From Rhytidiadelphus loreus (taxonomy: Eukaryota > Streptophyta > Bryopsida > Hypnales > Hylocomiaceae), in assembly GCA_947034895.1 (NCBI GenBank), contig OX344763.1, positions 19,995,001-20,059,000 on the forward strand: DNA of 64,000 nt, read 5' to 3'. Positions 38,427 through 49,015 of this stretch are shown piece after piece (positions within the stretch are counted from its first letter, which is position 1; every line of letters starts with the position of its first letter). Under the pieces are notes generated by a model that was not told the origin of the DNA, searched no databases, and saw only the letters and a program-made list of their open reading frames with translations. Made by a program: the position numbers and the translations under genes.

Positions 38427-39614
38427 ATCTACAAAAAACAACATCGAGTGATTATTGGGCACAACCTGCTGGTGGATCTCCAGTGGGCTGGGCATCACTT
38501 CCGGCTTCCACCTGGGAAGCATCCGTGGGCAGGTTGTGCCCAACGTCGACGTCCTCTCTCGCGGGTTCTGCTACGTCCTCAGTGTCATCTTGGTGCTTGG
38601 CGTGTTTGTCGTGCCCAACGTCGACGTCCTCTTTCGCGGGCTCTTTTGTGGGCTCTTCTGCGTCCTCAGTGTCATCTTGGTGCTCGGCGGGTTTGTCAGG
38701 GCTGTCCATCGGGGGGGGAGGTTCTGGGATAGGTGTCTCCACAGGTAGAGGCGGAAGAGTCTCCAATGCGCTTGAAGCGTTGGAGACAGATGGTTGCCCA
38801 TGTTCAATCATCGGTAAAGACGGAGAAGCGGGAGGCAACTGTGCCATAGGGTCTATTCCAACCTTCAACATCAGGAGCTGCATCATTTCCCTGTTTTGTA
38901 AGGCCAATTCTCTATTATGCTTGGACTCCTCCCTCATCCATTTCTGGTTGCTCTTGTGCATTTCGGCATTTAACAACCTCTCCTTCGCTTGCTCAGCTCT
39001 CAACTCGGCCATCCTTAATTCGGTCTCTGCTCTCGCAAGCTCAGTTTGCTGTTGCAGGGCTACAAGAGAAGCCGCATTCTGCACTTGAATATTTGCCAAC
39101 TGTTTCACGACACTGGTGATGGTGTCGCGCTTCCTTTTCTTCTGTGGTGGTTGGGATGGAGTAGGAGTTGACGGTATTTGAGCTAAGGGAGGCAACAAGG
39201 ATGAACCAGAGGATCCAGGAACGTCCCCAATTGGACGACTAGTTGGCGTCGGGATTTCATCGATTCCAACATCATCGTCGTAACAATCATCATCGTCATC
39301 ATCATCGGAGGAGGATATATCATCCTCATTGTCAAGAACAATAGGCGTCCGTCTCCTCTGTTCACTCCCTGGCGAATCGTCATTCGATCGTAGCTTCCTC
39401 TTAGACGAAGATGGTGTTGAACTTGGACGTCCACAACCGGGGACACGGTACCCGCTGTCCAGGAAATCAGCTTTGTCCAGAGTCATCGCCTTCAAACATA
39501 TTTCCTCCCACCAGAAGGTTTCCTCCGATGACCCAACAGCAAACACGTCAACACAATTCATCTGCATCGGCTACTTATACTTATTAGAACCTCTCATATA
39601 CTGATGCAGACATA

Positions 39615-39633
39615 TCAGCGCGATTCGAGCTAA
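39615..39633. promoter_or_regulatory. Element A palindrome in intron 3
   Basis: TCAGCGCG-ATT-CGAGCTAA; right arm diverged. Lies in the 175-bp intron 39,736-39,562. Confidence 0.7.
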
Positions 39634-39697
39634 ACCGACAGGACAATATACTACTGTAGATTATAACTTCACTGAGACATTCAAAAGGAATAGCAGA

Positions 39698-39716
39698 TTA
39701 GCGCGACTCGCTCTGA
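39698..39716. promoter_or_regulatory. Second element A palindrome in intron 3
   Basis: TTAGCGCG-ACT-CGCTCTGA, next to the GTATGT donor of the same intron. Confidence 0.7.
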
Positions 39717-39994
39717 TGCGCAGTACAGGCACATACCATTGCTGCGAATGTGAACTTGCCCCCAGTAAATCCAGAGAAGACACACTTTCCAGGATTGCAG
39801 AAGTTTGTCACAAGCCAAAGGTAAAATTCCATCCGCAACTCCGTGTTCTGAATCCGGTACTCCAGTTCACTATAGGCGCGCGCCTTCGTATAGCGAGCAG
39901 TATCCGGACAGTTGAATTCCGATGGAATATCAACAGCATTCTGGTTCGTGGGATTCTACAAAAACATGAGGAACACCTTCTTCGGTGTTTTGGA

Positions 39995-40577
39995 CCCGGG
40001 GAGGACACTCCCTATGTTTTAGCAAACTACGTGCGGCGGAAAAAGTAAAACAAGTAATACACCTTAAAATTTAATTTCTTTTTCAAAAAAAAAATTATGG
40101 ATAGATTTTACTACTTTATAAGTTTATGTTTTGAATTATTGGTATTTTTTTGTGCTAATAGTAATTAGTTATAAATTTTTGAAGAAAAAAGATACACTGT
40201 AAAGCTGAAAATAACTTTCACACCTCTATATTATATAAGAAAAAAAATTTGAAAAATGAAAAAAAAATTATATAGAATAGCTTTCTATTGAAAGTTTATT
40301 TTGGTTGAATATTGATGCAATAGTCATCTTCATGTGAGCTCTATAAATATTTTAGTTGGAGAACATGCCATTTTAGTTCATTTTTCAACCCTTTCTAGAC
40401 AATATATCTTATGTTATTTGGAATTGAATTTTTTGTCAATAGAAACCTTTAGTCATTGTTAAACAAAGCTCAAAATTTTAGAATGAAATTATAGTTTATT
40501 CAAGGTGAATTACATGAATTACTTTTTCCACCGCCGCACGTAGGTACCCTAAATGTAGTGAGAGTGTCCTCCCCTAG
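39995..40577. mobile_element. hAT-like 583-bp MITE, copy 2
   Basis: Opposite orientation to the copy at 14,845 and exactly the same length. Perfect 8-bp target duplication GTTTTGGA at 39,987-39,994 and 40,578-40,585. It is inserted in the ParB/methylase gene of element A, close to a GCAG|GTAAAA donor at about 40,612, so it may lie in a short intron. Confidence 0.95.
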
Positions 40578-41792
40578 GTTTTGGATGCCGCAACATCTCC
40601 TAGTCGATCGATTTTACCTGCCGAGTACACAGAAAAATCTATAGAGAAGGCACTAAGGACCTTGTTTGAATCCACGAAATTTAAAACCTGCGCCTGTTCC
40701 TTCTCGTCTCCACAAATGAATAGCCATGACGGCACTTCCTCGAGTGTTGGGTTCTTCTTCTTCCGCATTGAGGTCATGACTTCTACAAAGTATGGGTTAT
40801 CGACGCTGGAAGTCGGCTTCTTCTCAATCCCCGGAAGCACCCTGAAGTCTATCACCCCCAGCGACATTCGTTTATAGGTCTCTGATGTCCAGGAATTCGC
40901 CGGCCAGTCATTATGATAATCAGTGTTCTCGTTGTAGGGCCGATAGTGTCCCACTGCTGTTGGCTTCTGAAAGTTCTTCTTGTGCTCCAGGAATGCCTTA
41001 AAGAATTGAAACGCCTCCTCAGATAGTTCAGCACACGATTTGTTCTTGGACTTAACTTGCTTAGCCTGGCCAAAGTAGGCCTCACCGGGCCTATCCAATA
41101 GAACGTCCATTGTCGCTCTGGAAAACAGTCGTTCTTGCTTGAATGCCTTCCAGTTCTGAACAATGAGTTCATTCCTTGAGTTCAGAAGACCAAGATCGGG
41201 ATTGATGTGATGGAGCTCTTTCTTCACCAGGTGCTTGCGCTTCCTTCTCTCCGACCATTCCTTTGTTGTGTAGCAGTTGTCAAGCACTGACGAAATTGCT
41301 TTTATCGTCACCTTTGGATAAGAATGATTGCGCTTAGGTCCTGTCTGGTTGAGGATATGGTTTGCCAATTTCCCAAGTTCGTCATGACTGAGGTTTCCCA
41401 AATGCTTGAAGTATTCTCGAGTCAACATGCAGTTGTCTGGATTCCAATCCTGCCGACTGTTGAACTTCTTATCCGTATCAGGATTAATGAGTTCTCCATG
41501 TGCAGCAGCGGAAATAAGCTCGCTCCAAAGCTTGTATACCTCATCCGGCGCAGTGATGAGTTTTAACTCGTTTGTGAGTTTAAGTTTCTCTTCTTTCGCC
41601 TTTGTCTTCGACAGTCTCAGGTTCTTGTTGACATCAATCATTGAGAACCTTACGTAAACTGCCTTCTCAAATGCCTGAGAGAATACAAGGAGTTTATGGT
41701 CAGACATTGGAATGTATCAGCCATAGTTGACCGATACGGAATTTGACGGAATTAAAAAATCAAAACACTACGAACAGAACAGAAGCATCAGT

Positions 41793-41811
41793 TCAGCGCG
41801 ACTCGCGCTGA
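41793..41811. promoter_or_regulatory. Element A palindrome in intron 1
   Basis: Perfect TCAGCGCG-ACT-CGCGCTGA in the 146-bp intron 41,820-41,675. The corresponding intron of element B (63,561-63,764) holds two sites of the B family instead. Confidence 0.9.
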
Positions 41812-43313
41812 TGTACATACCTGAAAGGCATCCTTGTTTCTTTGGTTCTCTACCGTTCTCCTTGTTACAAACACGGTCCCGACAGACACAACCTGTGTGG
41901 GATTGCTTGGTTTGCCCATGGCCTCCTATACTGACCGAGATCCAAGAATGTTTGTCGCCCATGAGGGTTGGGCTGCGACGAAGTGGTTAGTTCGGTTATA
42001 ATAAGCAGAGATACATCGGAGTTTCTCTGCGTCAGTTGACCACACTACAAAACAGTTCCACTTCCGGAAATGTTCTCTTTCGTCAGGATCCACCCCGTTC
42101 TTCTTGTCGAACATGAACTTACTGGCCTCCACGCTGTGCTGACCATTGATAATATAAAATTTCCCGCCTTCAATATCCTTCCAGTCCTTCGGTTTGGAGT
42201 TATATCCAACAAGCATAACACAGAGCGTTTGCTTCGTGCTCTTGTCCGGAATATTGAGAAGCCAGTTCACCTGGTCCTCGATGATGCGATTCTCCTTCGA
42301 ACGAATGTTGAATGTTGCAGGAGGTGTAATCAGCTGCGAGATGTCAATCTCTTTCTTATCATCGACTTTGAAAACATATGCATCTTCGCATGTGGTCCAG
42401 AACTTTTTGTATGTCTCGCTGATGGCCTTGTAATTTGGCTTCTTCTCCGTCGCTCGCGAGTGAGGGACATTGACCATCTCGTCTACATAACTGCCCTCAG
42501 CAATTTCGGAATGCTTAGAGGTCCTGGGGATTGGCCTTTCTGTTGATGGGGATGCAATAATATTCTTGCCTTTCCTCTGCGGTGTTTTATCCGGCGTCCT
42601 CTGAGATCTCCGCTGGCCGCGGCTGGCTCCGGATTCCTGTCCTCTATTGTGCTTTGAGCTTTGACTGACTCCGGCGTGGACAACATCCATCGAAACTGAG
42701 CGTGGCCTATTCATCTCATTTTGCATCTCCAACTTCCCCTTCAACGTGTTGAAGTCGTTAAACAGTGACCGAATTTTTGTGCACAGTCGCTTCCAGGTAA
42801 GTGGTGTCCCATTTGCGTTATGCCACTCCCGGTTGTCCAGTTTTCTCTCTAGCTCTTTCACTTCATCCCGAAAAGGAGTTGGCTCAAGACTTAGGAGTAG
42901 CAGCGTCATATTAAATGGTATAAGAACGCTGTCTATGCATATCGAGAAATGATACTGATCTTTGTTGTCAATACCGGGAATTGTTGTAACGCACTTGATT
43001 CTGACCATGGGATGGGTATCAGATTCGACATCTTTTACTTTCTCCTCAAATGATAGCTGTAGGAAGACTTGTGCATTTCTGAACTTGTATGTGAAACAGA
43101 ACTGATTTTTAAATGGGATCATCATGAAACCCTAGGCTTCTACTCTCTCTGGATCCTTGAATTCCTAGTACTCGCCTTCGATAAGCGAGTCGTCCACATC
43201 TTCGTTGTCGTCTGGGAATTGGACCTCGCACTTCCGGAAGTACATCTCAAGTGCTGCCCTGTGATTCTCCATTCTGTAACCAACACATGGTATTAGAATT
43301 TCTTGTTGTCATT

Positions 43314-44057
43314 TCAGCGCGCTTCGCGCTGATCCGTTCTATGCCTTAGATTTTATTGATGCAAAATAGATGCAGTTTTCAGATATAAATACACAATTGG
43401 ATTCATCTGTTTCCAGTTATGTTTTTTGAACTTACTATGATAGGATATATTTAAGTAAGTATTCAGATTTATTATTTGTTCAGCGTGATGCGCGTTGATA
43501 TGTATTGCTAAGGGTCTCAATGTATTCCGTTGAGGTGTGTAGAGGGCAATTAATTCTTTATTTCATTTATCGGAATATGGGTACCCTTTCAGCGCGACCC
43601 GCGCTGATCTGCTCTTATGGTTTCATAACTATCTATTCAGTTCGATTACTATGTATTTCCAAGGGTCTCAATGTTTTCCTTTATGGTATGTCGAGGGCCG
43701 TGAATTCTTCATTTCATTTATCGGCAGCAGTTCAGCGCGACCCGCGCTGATCTGCTCTAATTAATTTATGACCATCTATTCAGTCCAATTACTTCTACCA
43801 TATACATTTAATTGTTTTCGTATTTTCTTGGTTACGTGTCTTCGGGTACTACATTCTGGTTTTAGAATCAAGTAAGTAGTGTTGATGTAACTTTAGCGCG
43901 ACTCGCGCTGATATGGCATATGGTGGAAATTCATTAAACGGACGATGATTTCTGTGTCTGTCTTTTTAGCGCGACTCGCGCTGAAATGGCATATGGTGGG
44001 AATTCATTAAACGAATTGTAGTTTCTACGTCTGTCAATTTAGCGCGGTTGGCGCTGA
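43314..44057. promoter_or_regulatory. Element A palindrome array, methylase-gene side
   Basis: Seven sites at 43,314, 43,480, 43,589, 43,732, 43,893, 43,966 and 44,039, each 19 bp with 8-bp arms around a 3-bp centre (CTT, ATG, ACC, ACC, ACT, ACT, GTT). Spacing is irregular (73-166 bp). Two sites share a following 30-bp phrase 'atggcatatggtggaattcat'-like, 73 bp apart. The array fills the presumed 5'-leader intron of the ParB/methylase gene. Confidence 0.9.
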
Positions 44058-44094
44058 TCTGCATGGATGCAGGGTTTTATATCATACCATTTCG

Positions 44095-44240
44095 TGATTT
44101 GAATGCGGGGAATTTTAGGGTTTAGGATGTGAAATTTTGGGTACCTGAAAATTTTAGGGTTTGGGTTGTGAACGTACCTGAATACTTTCCGCTGTGCTAC
44201 TCGATGCAAACAGTTTCAGATTGTGGGCAAGGTTTTTTAA
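44095..44240 (-). promoter_or_regulatory. Leader exon and telo-box promoter candidates
   Basis: On the minus strand an untranslated exon ending in 'AGTATTCAG|GTACGT' (donor near 44,178) could splice to the acceptor at 43,274. AAACCCTAAAA motifs near 44,110-44,165 and 44,360 match the plant telo-box, a promoter word of actively transcribed genes. The exact transcription start is unknown. Confidence 0.4.
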
Positions 44241-44739
44241 CCTGCAGGTAATGAAGAATTGAAAGAGTTCAGAAGCGTTCAAAAAATGCTGCACATGGCC
44301 ACATGAATATGCATTCATGCTACAAACTACCTATACTGACTGGCTTCCTTTCCTAGGGTTTTAGGGTTTATGGTTTGACACTACAATGATAGAAGCATGA
44401 AGAAGGATCATACATAGGAACAATGAACAATGAAAACAGGAAAAAACGAAAACAGACCACAATACAAACAGACAACAATGAAACCTAACATAAACAAACA
44501 AAACAAAGAATAATGAAAACTGACAACAATGAGAACTAACCAAAACGAAAACGAAAACAAACAACATCGAAAACAAACAGCAATCACAAAAAATACATCG
44601 AAACCAAGCAGCAACCGAATCAAACAGCAACCAAAGCAAATAACAACATCGAGAACAAACAACAAACGATAAACGAAAACAAACAAAAACGACAAGAACT
44701 AAAAACAATCACAAATGAAAACAAAACAATGAATGGAGG
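44241..44739. other. A/C-rich low-complexity stretch
   Basis: 44,400-44,730 repeats 'gaaaacaaacaacaat' type words with almost no G or T on the plus strand, hence long open frames on the minus strand that are not proteins. Confidence 0.6.
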
Positions 44740-45230
44740 ACCTCACCTGTGAATCCCGCGACTTTGCAGCGCCAGCGGAGGAGCGCCGGAACGAGCAGCG
44801 CGAGGGAGGACAGGAGAAGCGCCGGAACAGCGCGAGGGTTTCGTGTTGGAGGAGGAGCACTGGGAGGAAAAACGAGCAACGCCGGGAGCAGCGCCGGTAG
44901 CGACAACGAGCAGCGCCGGGAGCACGGAGAGAAGGAACAGCGGCCCACCGCTGCGAGGACGAGCAGCAGGGAGAGACGTGCGAGGAGGAGAGGAGGAGTA
45001 GCGCCGGGGGTTTCGAGAGCGACATGCGAGGACAATAGGAGCAGCGCCGGGAGTTTGGGAGCGACGTGCGAGGAGGTTTCGGGAGCAGCGCCGGGGGTTC
45101 GGGAGCGACGTGCGAGGAGGGTTTCGGGAGCAGCGTCGGGGCATGAAGACGACGGGTTTAGGGGTTAGGGGGACCGGCAGTGGGGGGGCGGGCAGTAGGG
45201 GGAGCGGAGGGAAAAAACATTCTCCTAAAC
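44740..45230. repeat. GC-rich purine block in element A core
   Basis: Repeats of 'gcagcgccgggag', 'gacgtgcgaggag' and 'gagcagcgcc'. GC-rich island with a strong G/A strand bias. Element B has a comparable block at 60,180-60,540. Open frames on both strands follow from composition. Confidence 0.6.
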
Positions 45231-45454
45231 CTAAACCTATCAAAGAAAATAACTTCTTCAAAGAATTTTTTTTAAGGAAAATAACTTCAAAGAAATTTTA
45301 AATAAAATAACATCTTCAAAGAAATTTTTTTCTAGCACTTTCAGTGCGAATTTCATTCACAATGTATGATCCAACATCACAAAAAATTTAGCACAATATC
45401 GAAGACAAGATCCTACATTTACATTATCATAAAAAAAATAGACGAAATTTGTAT

Positions 45455-45640
45455 TCCATGATTAGACAAAAATAGCAGAAGTGGTAATTTAGCGTGGATT
45501 TCGCAGAAAAATGGTCTTTGGATTTAAGAATTCCAAAGAAGTTGTATTGCATGATTAGACAAAAATAGCAGAAGTGGTAGTTTAGCGTGGATTTCGCAGA
45601 AAAATGATCTTTGGATTTAAGATTTCCAAAGAATAAAAGT
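45455..45640. repeat. 93-bp tandem repeat, 2 copies
   Basis: Units around 'gattagacaaaaatagcag' at 45,460 and 45,553, nearly identical. Confidence 0.85.
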
Positions 45641-45683
45641 ATTAATATCAATTTACAAATTCCTTCAATATTTTCTAAATAAT

Positions 45684-46262
45684 AAAGGACCGTGCGTTGT
45701 ACTTGAATGTAAAAAAAAATAGAAAGTCATGAAATCCACATTCCAAAATAATGGATAACACGTGGAGCAAGTTGCAATTATTCCCAAAATTTCAAATCCA
45801 AAAAAATATGCTACTGGTGGCCACTTTCAATGACCTTGTTCGTGAAACAAAATACTAATGGGGGAAATTGAAGGACCGTGCGCTGTACTTTAATGTCCAA
45901 AAAAATAGAAAGTCATGAAACCCACGTTCCAAAAGAATGGAAAACACGTGGAGCAAGTTGCAATTATTCCCAAAATTTCAAATCCAAAAAAATATGCTAC
46001 TGGTGGCCACTTTCAATGACCTTGTTCGTGAAACAAAATACTAATGGGGGAAATTGAAGGACCGTGCGCTGTACTTTAATGTCCAAAAAATAGAAAGTCA
46101 TGAAACCCACGTTCCAAAAGAATGGAAAACACGTGGAGCAAGTTGCAATTATTCCCAAAATTTCAAATCCAAAAAAATATGCTACTGGTGGCCACTTTCA
46201 ATGACCTTGTTCGTGAAACAAAATACTAAATAATGGGGGAAATTGAAGGACCGTGCACTGTA
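45684..46262. repeat. ~187-bp tandem repeat, 3 copies
   Basis: Units start 'aaggaccgtgcg' at 45,684, 45,871 and 46,057, with a fourth beginning at 46,246. Units two and three are almost identical; the first is slightly diverged. Confidence 0.9.
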
Positions 46263-46770
46263 CTTTAATGCCTCAAAGAAAATATGAATTCATGATAAAT
46301 TTTATTTTGAATACATTTCACTTTTTGATTTTAATTATTGAATATTGCACATATTTAAACCTATGCATGTTTCTTGAATTACTTCAATCTTACATTTGAA
46401 TAGACATTGAGCGTTTAGAGTATGTGTAAATCATTTTTGATGTCTTTATGGGGATGGAAGATTCTTTGCAGGAAAATTTGTTGCATTTCATGTGAGCATA
46501 AATTCTATGTGTTTATCTAGCTTATGTAGGTATTCTAAATTTTTTTAAACTATGTTGTTTGCATTTGTGATCATGAACTTCTTGATATAAACTACAACAT
46601 ACTATGTATTTTGGATTTGAGGGTTACTAATGGTGCAAAAGAAATACGTACTAGAAAGTTTTAGGTATTTATGACTTTTATAGTTTATTGCGCAAACCAT
46701 TTATGACTTTTATAGGGTAAATGAATTTAAATACAAATTTTGAATTACTTATTTTTTGTACACTTGATGA
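46263..46770. other. AT-rich core spacer
   Basis: No gene or repeat recognised. Confidence 0.3.
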
Positions 46771-47115
46771 AGGACCCTATTCTCGAACCCTGAACTCTGA
46801 ACCCTAAACCCTAAATCCTACAAATCCTGAATCCGAAACCCTAAACCTCCAAAAAAATAGTTCAAAAAGTTAAATTCTTTGAACATTCCATCATTATTCC
46901 TATTGTGAATGGTTCTTTTTCTTTAAATATGAACAGGAAAGGACCCTATTCTCAAACCCTAAACTCTGAACCCTATACCCTAAACCCTACAAATCCTAAA
47001 TCCTAAACCCTGAACCTCCAAAAAAATAGTTCAAAAAGTTAAATTCTTTGAACATTCCATCATTATTCTTATATTGAATGGTTCTTTTTCTTTAAATATG
47101 AAAAGAAAAGGACCC
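46771..47115. repeat. 169-bp tandem repeat with CCCTAAA-like tracts
   Basis: Units start 'aggaccctattct' at 46,771 and 46,940, with a third start at 47,109. Each unit opens with about 70 bp of degenerate plant telomere words (aaccctaaac, gaaccctg). Confidence 0.9.
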
Positions 47116-47330
47116 TATTCTTAGAGCATTTATGACGGAGAAGAAGTTGCAATAAAGTAGGCTTCCTGTCTAAATATATAGATTTTAGAATACTGTGCCT
47201 CTTATAAATTTGATAAGGGACAGGCCGCCGGTAGTTGTCTAATTCGTTAACTAGATATTCTCTCATGAAAAACAAATGACGGTCATTATTATTTGAGGAC
47301 GTTAGATGCTAATTGAAAGGACGTAAAGGT

Positions 47331-47527
47331 ATGAGTAGTGACGCCGCCAATGGTACAAGGCAACAGTACCGTTCAAAAGTCAACCAGCACATTGTAAGGG
47401 AATCCTTAAAAGATTGCTACCCTGAGAATATCCGTGGGGTCAGGTACTCTTGTTACCATTCCATATCGTTTTCTTGGTGTACAGCTGCGCAGACCATCGC
47501 GATTCCGGGGACATCTACATTTAGAAG
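47331..47527 (+). CDS. Possible coding exon, unidentified
   Basis: ATG at 47,331 opens 65 codons (MSSDAANGTRQQYRSKVNQH ...) ending at an AGAAG|GTTAGT donor. Codon use and GC content look coding compared with the flanks, and it lies upstream of the DUF7869-like gene on the same strand. No homology recognised and no in-phase join to 49,011 could be confirmed. Confidence 0.35.
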
Positions 47528-47971
47528 GTTAGTGTTCAAAATCGTAAAATGAGTTCGCGCTCTTTCACTCCCGCCAAGGACTCATCTGTGTGTCGTCACT
47601 ACACCTGCGCACATTTGTTTTCTCTCTTCTCCTCACCTGTGTCTACTTCGGAGTGCATTGCCTTGTTCTTGTGTGTAGTTGATTTGTAGAGTTTTGTTTA
47701 GCGGAGATTTTGTTGTGGTATGTTTCGTGAGCGGGTTGTGACTTTGTCGTTGTTGTAGGCGACGCTGGATTGGATAGTGCTTCCGGATAGTGCTTCCGAT
47801 ATGTCAAACAGACACTTTGTGTACTACAGCATTCCTCATCTATCAAATTTGAGTCTTCATCTTTACTTGTAATTATACCCTTTGATATTTCCATGCAGAG
47901 GAGCTCAATTTTCTTCTGTGGATTTCATGTTTTGATAAGCAGAGCAGTATCCTGGTGCATCAGATCATGAA
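47528..47971. other. Leader-like region
   Basis: Pyrimidine-rich 47,560-47,640 ('ctcccgccaagg', 'tctctcttctcctcac') resembles a plant 5' leader. No coding sequence confirmed. Confidence 0.3.
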
Positions 47972-48082
47972 ATGGCGTCGTCATTGTATAATGTCTTAGC
48001 CGAATTCTCCGCCGTGAATCCCGGGAACGAATTCACAGGGACCATGTTCTTGTTTTCCGGAAATTACGGATCAATTAAGTGA
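47972..48082 (+). CDS. Short reading frame before the palindrome array
   Basis: 36 codons (MASSLYNVLAEFSAVNPG ...) ending TGA. Coding-like composition. Could be a leader peptide or an upstream exon of the transposase gene; a GT at 48,079 gives no productive join to 49,011. Unidentified. Confidence 0.3.
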   Translation: MASSLYNVLAEFSAVNPGNEFTGTMFLFSGNYGSIK

Positions 48083-48093
48083 CGACCAGTCAC

Positions 48094-48896
48094 TTTAGCT
48101 CGATTCGCGCTAAAAACACATGCTTTGAATTAATATATTGGAATAACATGGCATTTCAGCGCGAGTCGCGCTGATGTGGTCGATGATCTAATTTATTACT
48201 TTTGTGTAAGTCTGATTGGCTATATAGTATTCATAATGACTGTGATTATTAATTACTTAATAATTTCAATATATATTCGTTGGAGAACTGATCAGCGCGA
48301 CTCGCGCTGAAATGCATTCGACCAACATATTTATTTAACCAAATGCATAATGATATATTAGCTTAATACACTTCAGCGCGAGTCGCGCTGATGTGATGAA
48401 TGCGTAATATATCTTACAACTAAATGTGTAATGATGTTGACGAACTCGGTGAGAAATATTAATCCACTGATACTTGTCATCGCAGGTACTTAAGTCTCCT
48501 TTTATTCTGTTTCTACGGCCTTCACGCTGATATGATGGAGGATGTGTATGTCATTGTCTTACTACTCAAATAAATAATTGTTTAGAAATTCACCTTCAGT
48601 CAGGGGTCTCTCTTCAGCGTGACTCGCGCTGATGTGTTGTATTTGAACTTATTATTAGGCAGTTCAATTTCTGTTCATTACATTTATTTATGGATTGTGT
48701 TGCCTTCATTACACAAGCATAAAAATATTTGTGATAAGTAATTCAACATCTACAGAAATAATGACGCTGATATCTTCTTTGAGGTCGATTCAGTGCGAGT
48801 CGCGCTGATGTGATGGAGTATTCTCCTTTAGTTGATTATTCTAATTTCGGAGAACTACTTCTGCAAATATCGTCAATTCAGCGCGACTCGCGCTGA
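48094..48896. promoter_or_regulatory. Element A palindrome array, transposase side
   Basis: Seven sites at 48,094, 48,156, 48,292, 48,373, 48,614, 48,790 and 48,878, six of consensus TCAGCGCG-A(C/G)T-CGCGCTGA or one base off, and one (48,094) TTTAGCTCG-ATT-CGCGCTAAA. Half-sites occur near 48,525 and 48,765. The array lies just upstream of the DUF7869-like gene, in its presumed leader intron (acceptor TTGTCTAG at 49,010). Confidence 0.9.
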
Positions 48897-49015
48897 AGTG
48901 CAATTCCCATCACTCAGTGATAAATTTAATGATAGTGTTTCCTTAGTGTTGATGATTCTATAATTATCTGAGTACTATGTTAATATGCATTTTCAAATGT
49001 TCTTGTCTAGGTGAT

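Larger units (their letters stand above)
38452..43272 (-). pseudogene. Element A ParB-type NGQHS / methylase-like fusion gene
   Basis: Exon 1 is 43,272-41,821 (484 codons), starting after a TTACAG acceptor; exon 2 starts 41,674; a third ends 39,737; the last is 39,561-38,452 (TAA). 'FYIINGQHSVEA' places NGQHS at residue 376, the same residue number as in element B. This motif marks the ParB/sulfiredoxin nucleotide-binding fold. Across the exon 3-4 join, 'CVFSGFTGGKFTFAAM' resembles methylase motif I (DPFxGSGTTxxAA), with the usual order of a beta-class enzyme; a DPPY-like catalytic motif is not evident, so it may bind without methylating. The last exon adds a Ser/Asp-rich stretch, an Ala/Gln/Glu coiled coil (about 39,060-38,850) and two tandem acidic repeats (HQDDTED...DVDVGH). 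In-frame TAGs lie at 43,165-43,167, 43,132-43,134 and 41,926-41,928; a fourth TAG (39,956-39,958) may be a splice acceptor. A MITE sits between exons 2 and 3, and the exact splice there is unresolved. Confidence 0.7.

Noticed and set aside
39956..40612. Definite in-frame stop at 39,956
   Set aside because: The TTTTTGTAG context also fits a splice acceptor and a GCAG|GTAAAA donor lies at about 40,612, although the phases do not match cleanly.
43132..43167. An intron hiding the two TAGs in exon 1
   Set aside because: Only 36 bases separate them and NGQHS falls at residue 376 in both elements when they are counted as codons.
44743..45261. Open frames on both strands of the GC-rich core block
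   Set aside because: Composition-driven: purine-rich repeats avoid stops in several frames at once.
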